Below are positions 21,701-23,126 of a stretch of 23,126 nt of DNA, piece after piece (positions within the stretch are counted from its first letter, which is position 1; each line of letters starts with the position of its first letter). The position numbers and the translations under genes were made by a program. The notes beneath the pieces were generated by a model. It ran no database searches, was not told where the DNA came from, and saw nothing but the letters and a program-made list of their open reading frames with translations. The stretch lies in the IMG/VR virus record IMGVR_UViG_3300041809_002661, positions 1 through 23,126 of that record. One strand, 5' to 3'. Origin of the DNA: a virus.

Positions 21701-23126
21701 ATGACCAACACGAGTCCAGCCTCCAGCGGACCGGCAGGCAGCCATTTTGAGGGCCAAGTGGGCGCCTCATATCTGCTGTCTTTGTTGGTGGGCGTGGAAC
21801 CTCGAGGGTTGCCCGGCACAACCATCGATCGCGTGGCTTTCCAACGAGCCGCAGAAGGCCATCCGCTCGATGACGTGATCGTACAGGCCCACGACGCGCA
21901 GGGGAAACCCGCCACTCTGGAAATTCAGGGCGCATCTCAAGCAAGGATGGTGGTGCGGCTCACGACGACGAAGCCGTCTGGCAGCTTCTGCGCAGGCTGC
22001 AGATCCTTGTTTTCGACTTCACTGCGACGGGTTCCGCTTCGGAAGAGCTGGCAAAAGAACGTGCTGCGCGCGCGCTTCATCCCGAAGAAGTATCGCGTGC
22101 CGGCAACCTCTGGCACGAGCTCACGGAACTCGCCATCAAGATCGCCACGGCGGGAGGTGATCGCAAACGCGACGAGTTGCGAAATGAACTCGCAGAAAAG
22201 ACGTTTCGACTTTCCGGAGATCGTCACAACCTGCCCGCACTCGGCGCGCTGGCCGATGCATCCCAGAACACGCTCGCGGACATAGATGATCGCGTGGGCG
22301 GGGTGACGCTCACACGGCACGAACGCGTTGCTTCCGTTCATAGCGCTCTTGACCGTGGCCGTTGGGTGGAAATACGAGGCGATGCAGGCGTGGGCAAGTC
22401 GGGACTGCTGAAGCACTTCGCCATGCAGATTTCCGCCGAAGCCCAGGTAGTCGCCTTAAGTCCGGCCCGCACGATAGCCAAAGGCTGGCTGGCCATGCGA
22501 TCCGTTCTCAGATTCGACGGCAGTGCGCACGACCTGCTCTCCGATTTGGCCGCCAGCGGCGCGGTCGTGCTCTTCATCGACAGCCTGGATTTTTACGGTG
22601 AAGAAGAGCGCCTTACCGTTATAGACCTAGTCCGGGAGGCGGCCAAGGTTCCCGGCATATCCGTAATCGCCACCGCGCGACGCGACTTCGGTGTCGACGA
22701 GCCTAGCTGGCTGCCTGCTGATGCGCTGGACGCGCTTGGTCGTGCGGAGCCGGTCGTAATCAACGAACTGAGCAACGGCGAAACCGAAGAATTGCGGAGT
22801 GCAGCGCCACAGTTGACGGCGCTGTTAGCCGATAGCCATCCAGCACGCGCAGTTGCGCGAAACCTGTTTCGTCTTTCACGTCTCGCCAACCGGCTTTCAG
22901 GCACTCCGATGCCGCGCACGGAAGTGGAAATGGCTGAGCAGTGGTGGCAATCAGCTGATGGGGCCAGAGACGAGGGCCATCGGGAACGTGCACGGGTGCT
23001 CGTGGCGCTCGCGGAGCAGGCGCTCTCCCGCGTCGAGCAACTGAGCGTCAGGGGCCAATCGGCGGGTGCGGTCAACGCTTTGGTGGCAAGCGAAACCTTG
23101 CGCGACCTGGGAAGCGACCGAGTGAT
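21701..23126 (+). pseudogene. Nuclease/P-loop (STAND-type) NTPase gene, internally deleted and frameshifted, cut by the right edge
   Basis: The ATG at 21701 starts SHFEGQVGASYLLSLLVGVE, then DRVAFQRAAEGHPLDDVIV and ATLEIQ up to 21928. This is the first half of a PD-(D/E)XK nuclease domain in which LDDVIV and LEIQ should be followed by VKR. At this point sense ends in the starting frame, which runs on in unrelated Arg/Ser-rich residues to a stop at 22285. Sense resumes in another frame (open from 21874 to the window end): AAHDDEAVWQLLRRLQILVF, Walker A GDAGVGKS (22378-22401), Walker B VVLFIDSLD (22564-22590), then VISVIATARRDFGV-like and SWLPADALDALGRAEPVV segments. That frame has no ATG or GTG before 22294. 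In intact relatives, as I remember them, about 100 residues lie between the halves, so a deletion rather than a one-base error is likely. The intact type would be a large ATP-dependent defence-like protein. Confidence 0.68.

Overview
The window is GC-rich bacterial DNA with Shine-Dalgarno starts. Most of it (about 1-19,150) is the head, packaging and early tail region of a siphovirus-type prophage or phage, transcribed right to left. No ribosomal or housekeeping gene is present, so I cannot name the host; the composition fits a high-GC Gram-negative, but that is only an impression.

Layout in transcription order (minus strand, from 19,150 downwards): a good sigma70-like promoter; a small unknown gene; a shortened initiator-like tRNA; a small coiled-coil gene; a ParB-like fragment; two ParB-methyltransferase fusions (an SPPY enzyme, then a DPPY enzyme); an HNH endonuclease; small and large terminase; a gpW-like joining protein; a lambda-type portal; a protease fused to the major capsid protein; a DUF2190-like decoration protein; an FII-like head-tail joining protein; two small unknown genes; and the tail tube. 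After an interruption come the tail assembly chaperone, with a -1 frameshift signal (CCCAAAC) leading into a cysteine-rich extension, a tail-completion-like gene, and the tape measure protein, which runs off the left edge. Many of these genes overlap by 1-4 bases or touch, as in one long late operon.

The interruption (about 2,893-4,944) holds one gene on the opposite strand. It encodes a purine nucleoside phosphorylase/MTAN-fold domain fused to an uncharacterised C-terminal domain. It is less GC-rich than its surroundings and looks like cargo, possibly an anti-phage effector related in type to the ATP nucleosidases of bacterial immunity.

Right of the phage operon (19,200-23,126) the character changes. 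First comes an intergenic stretch with a tandem 184-bp repeat and a 231-bp element with 39-bp inverted ends, each reading inward as a ribosome binding site plus a tiny Tyr/His-rich reading frame. Then a PD-(D/E)XK-like protein on the minus strand faces away from a plus-strand pair: another PD-(D/E)XK-like protein, and a large nuclease/P-loop NTPase gene with an apparent internal deletion and frameshift. This looks like a decaying defence island.

The most rewarding points are the nucleosidase cargo, the complete frameshift signal with its zinc-ribbon extension, the D-arm-less tRNA, and the inverted-repeat element.
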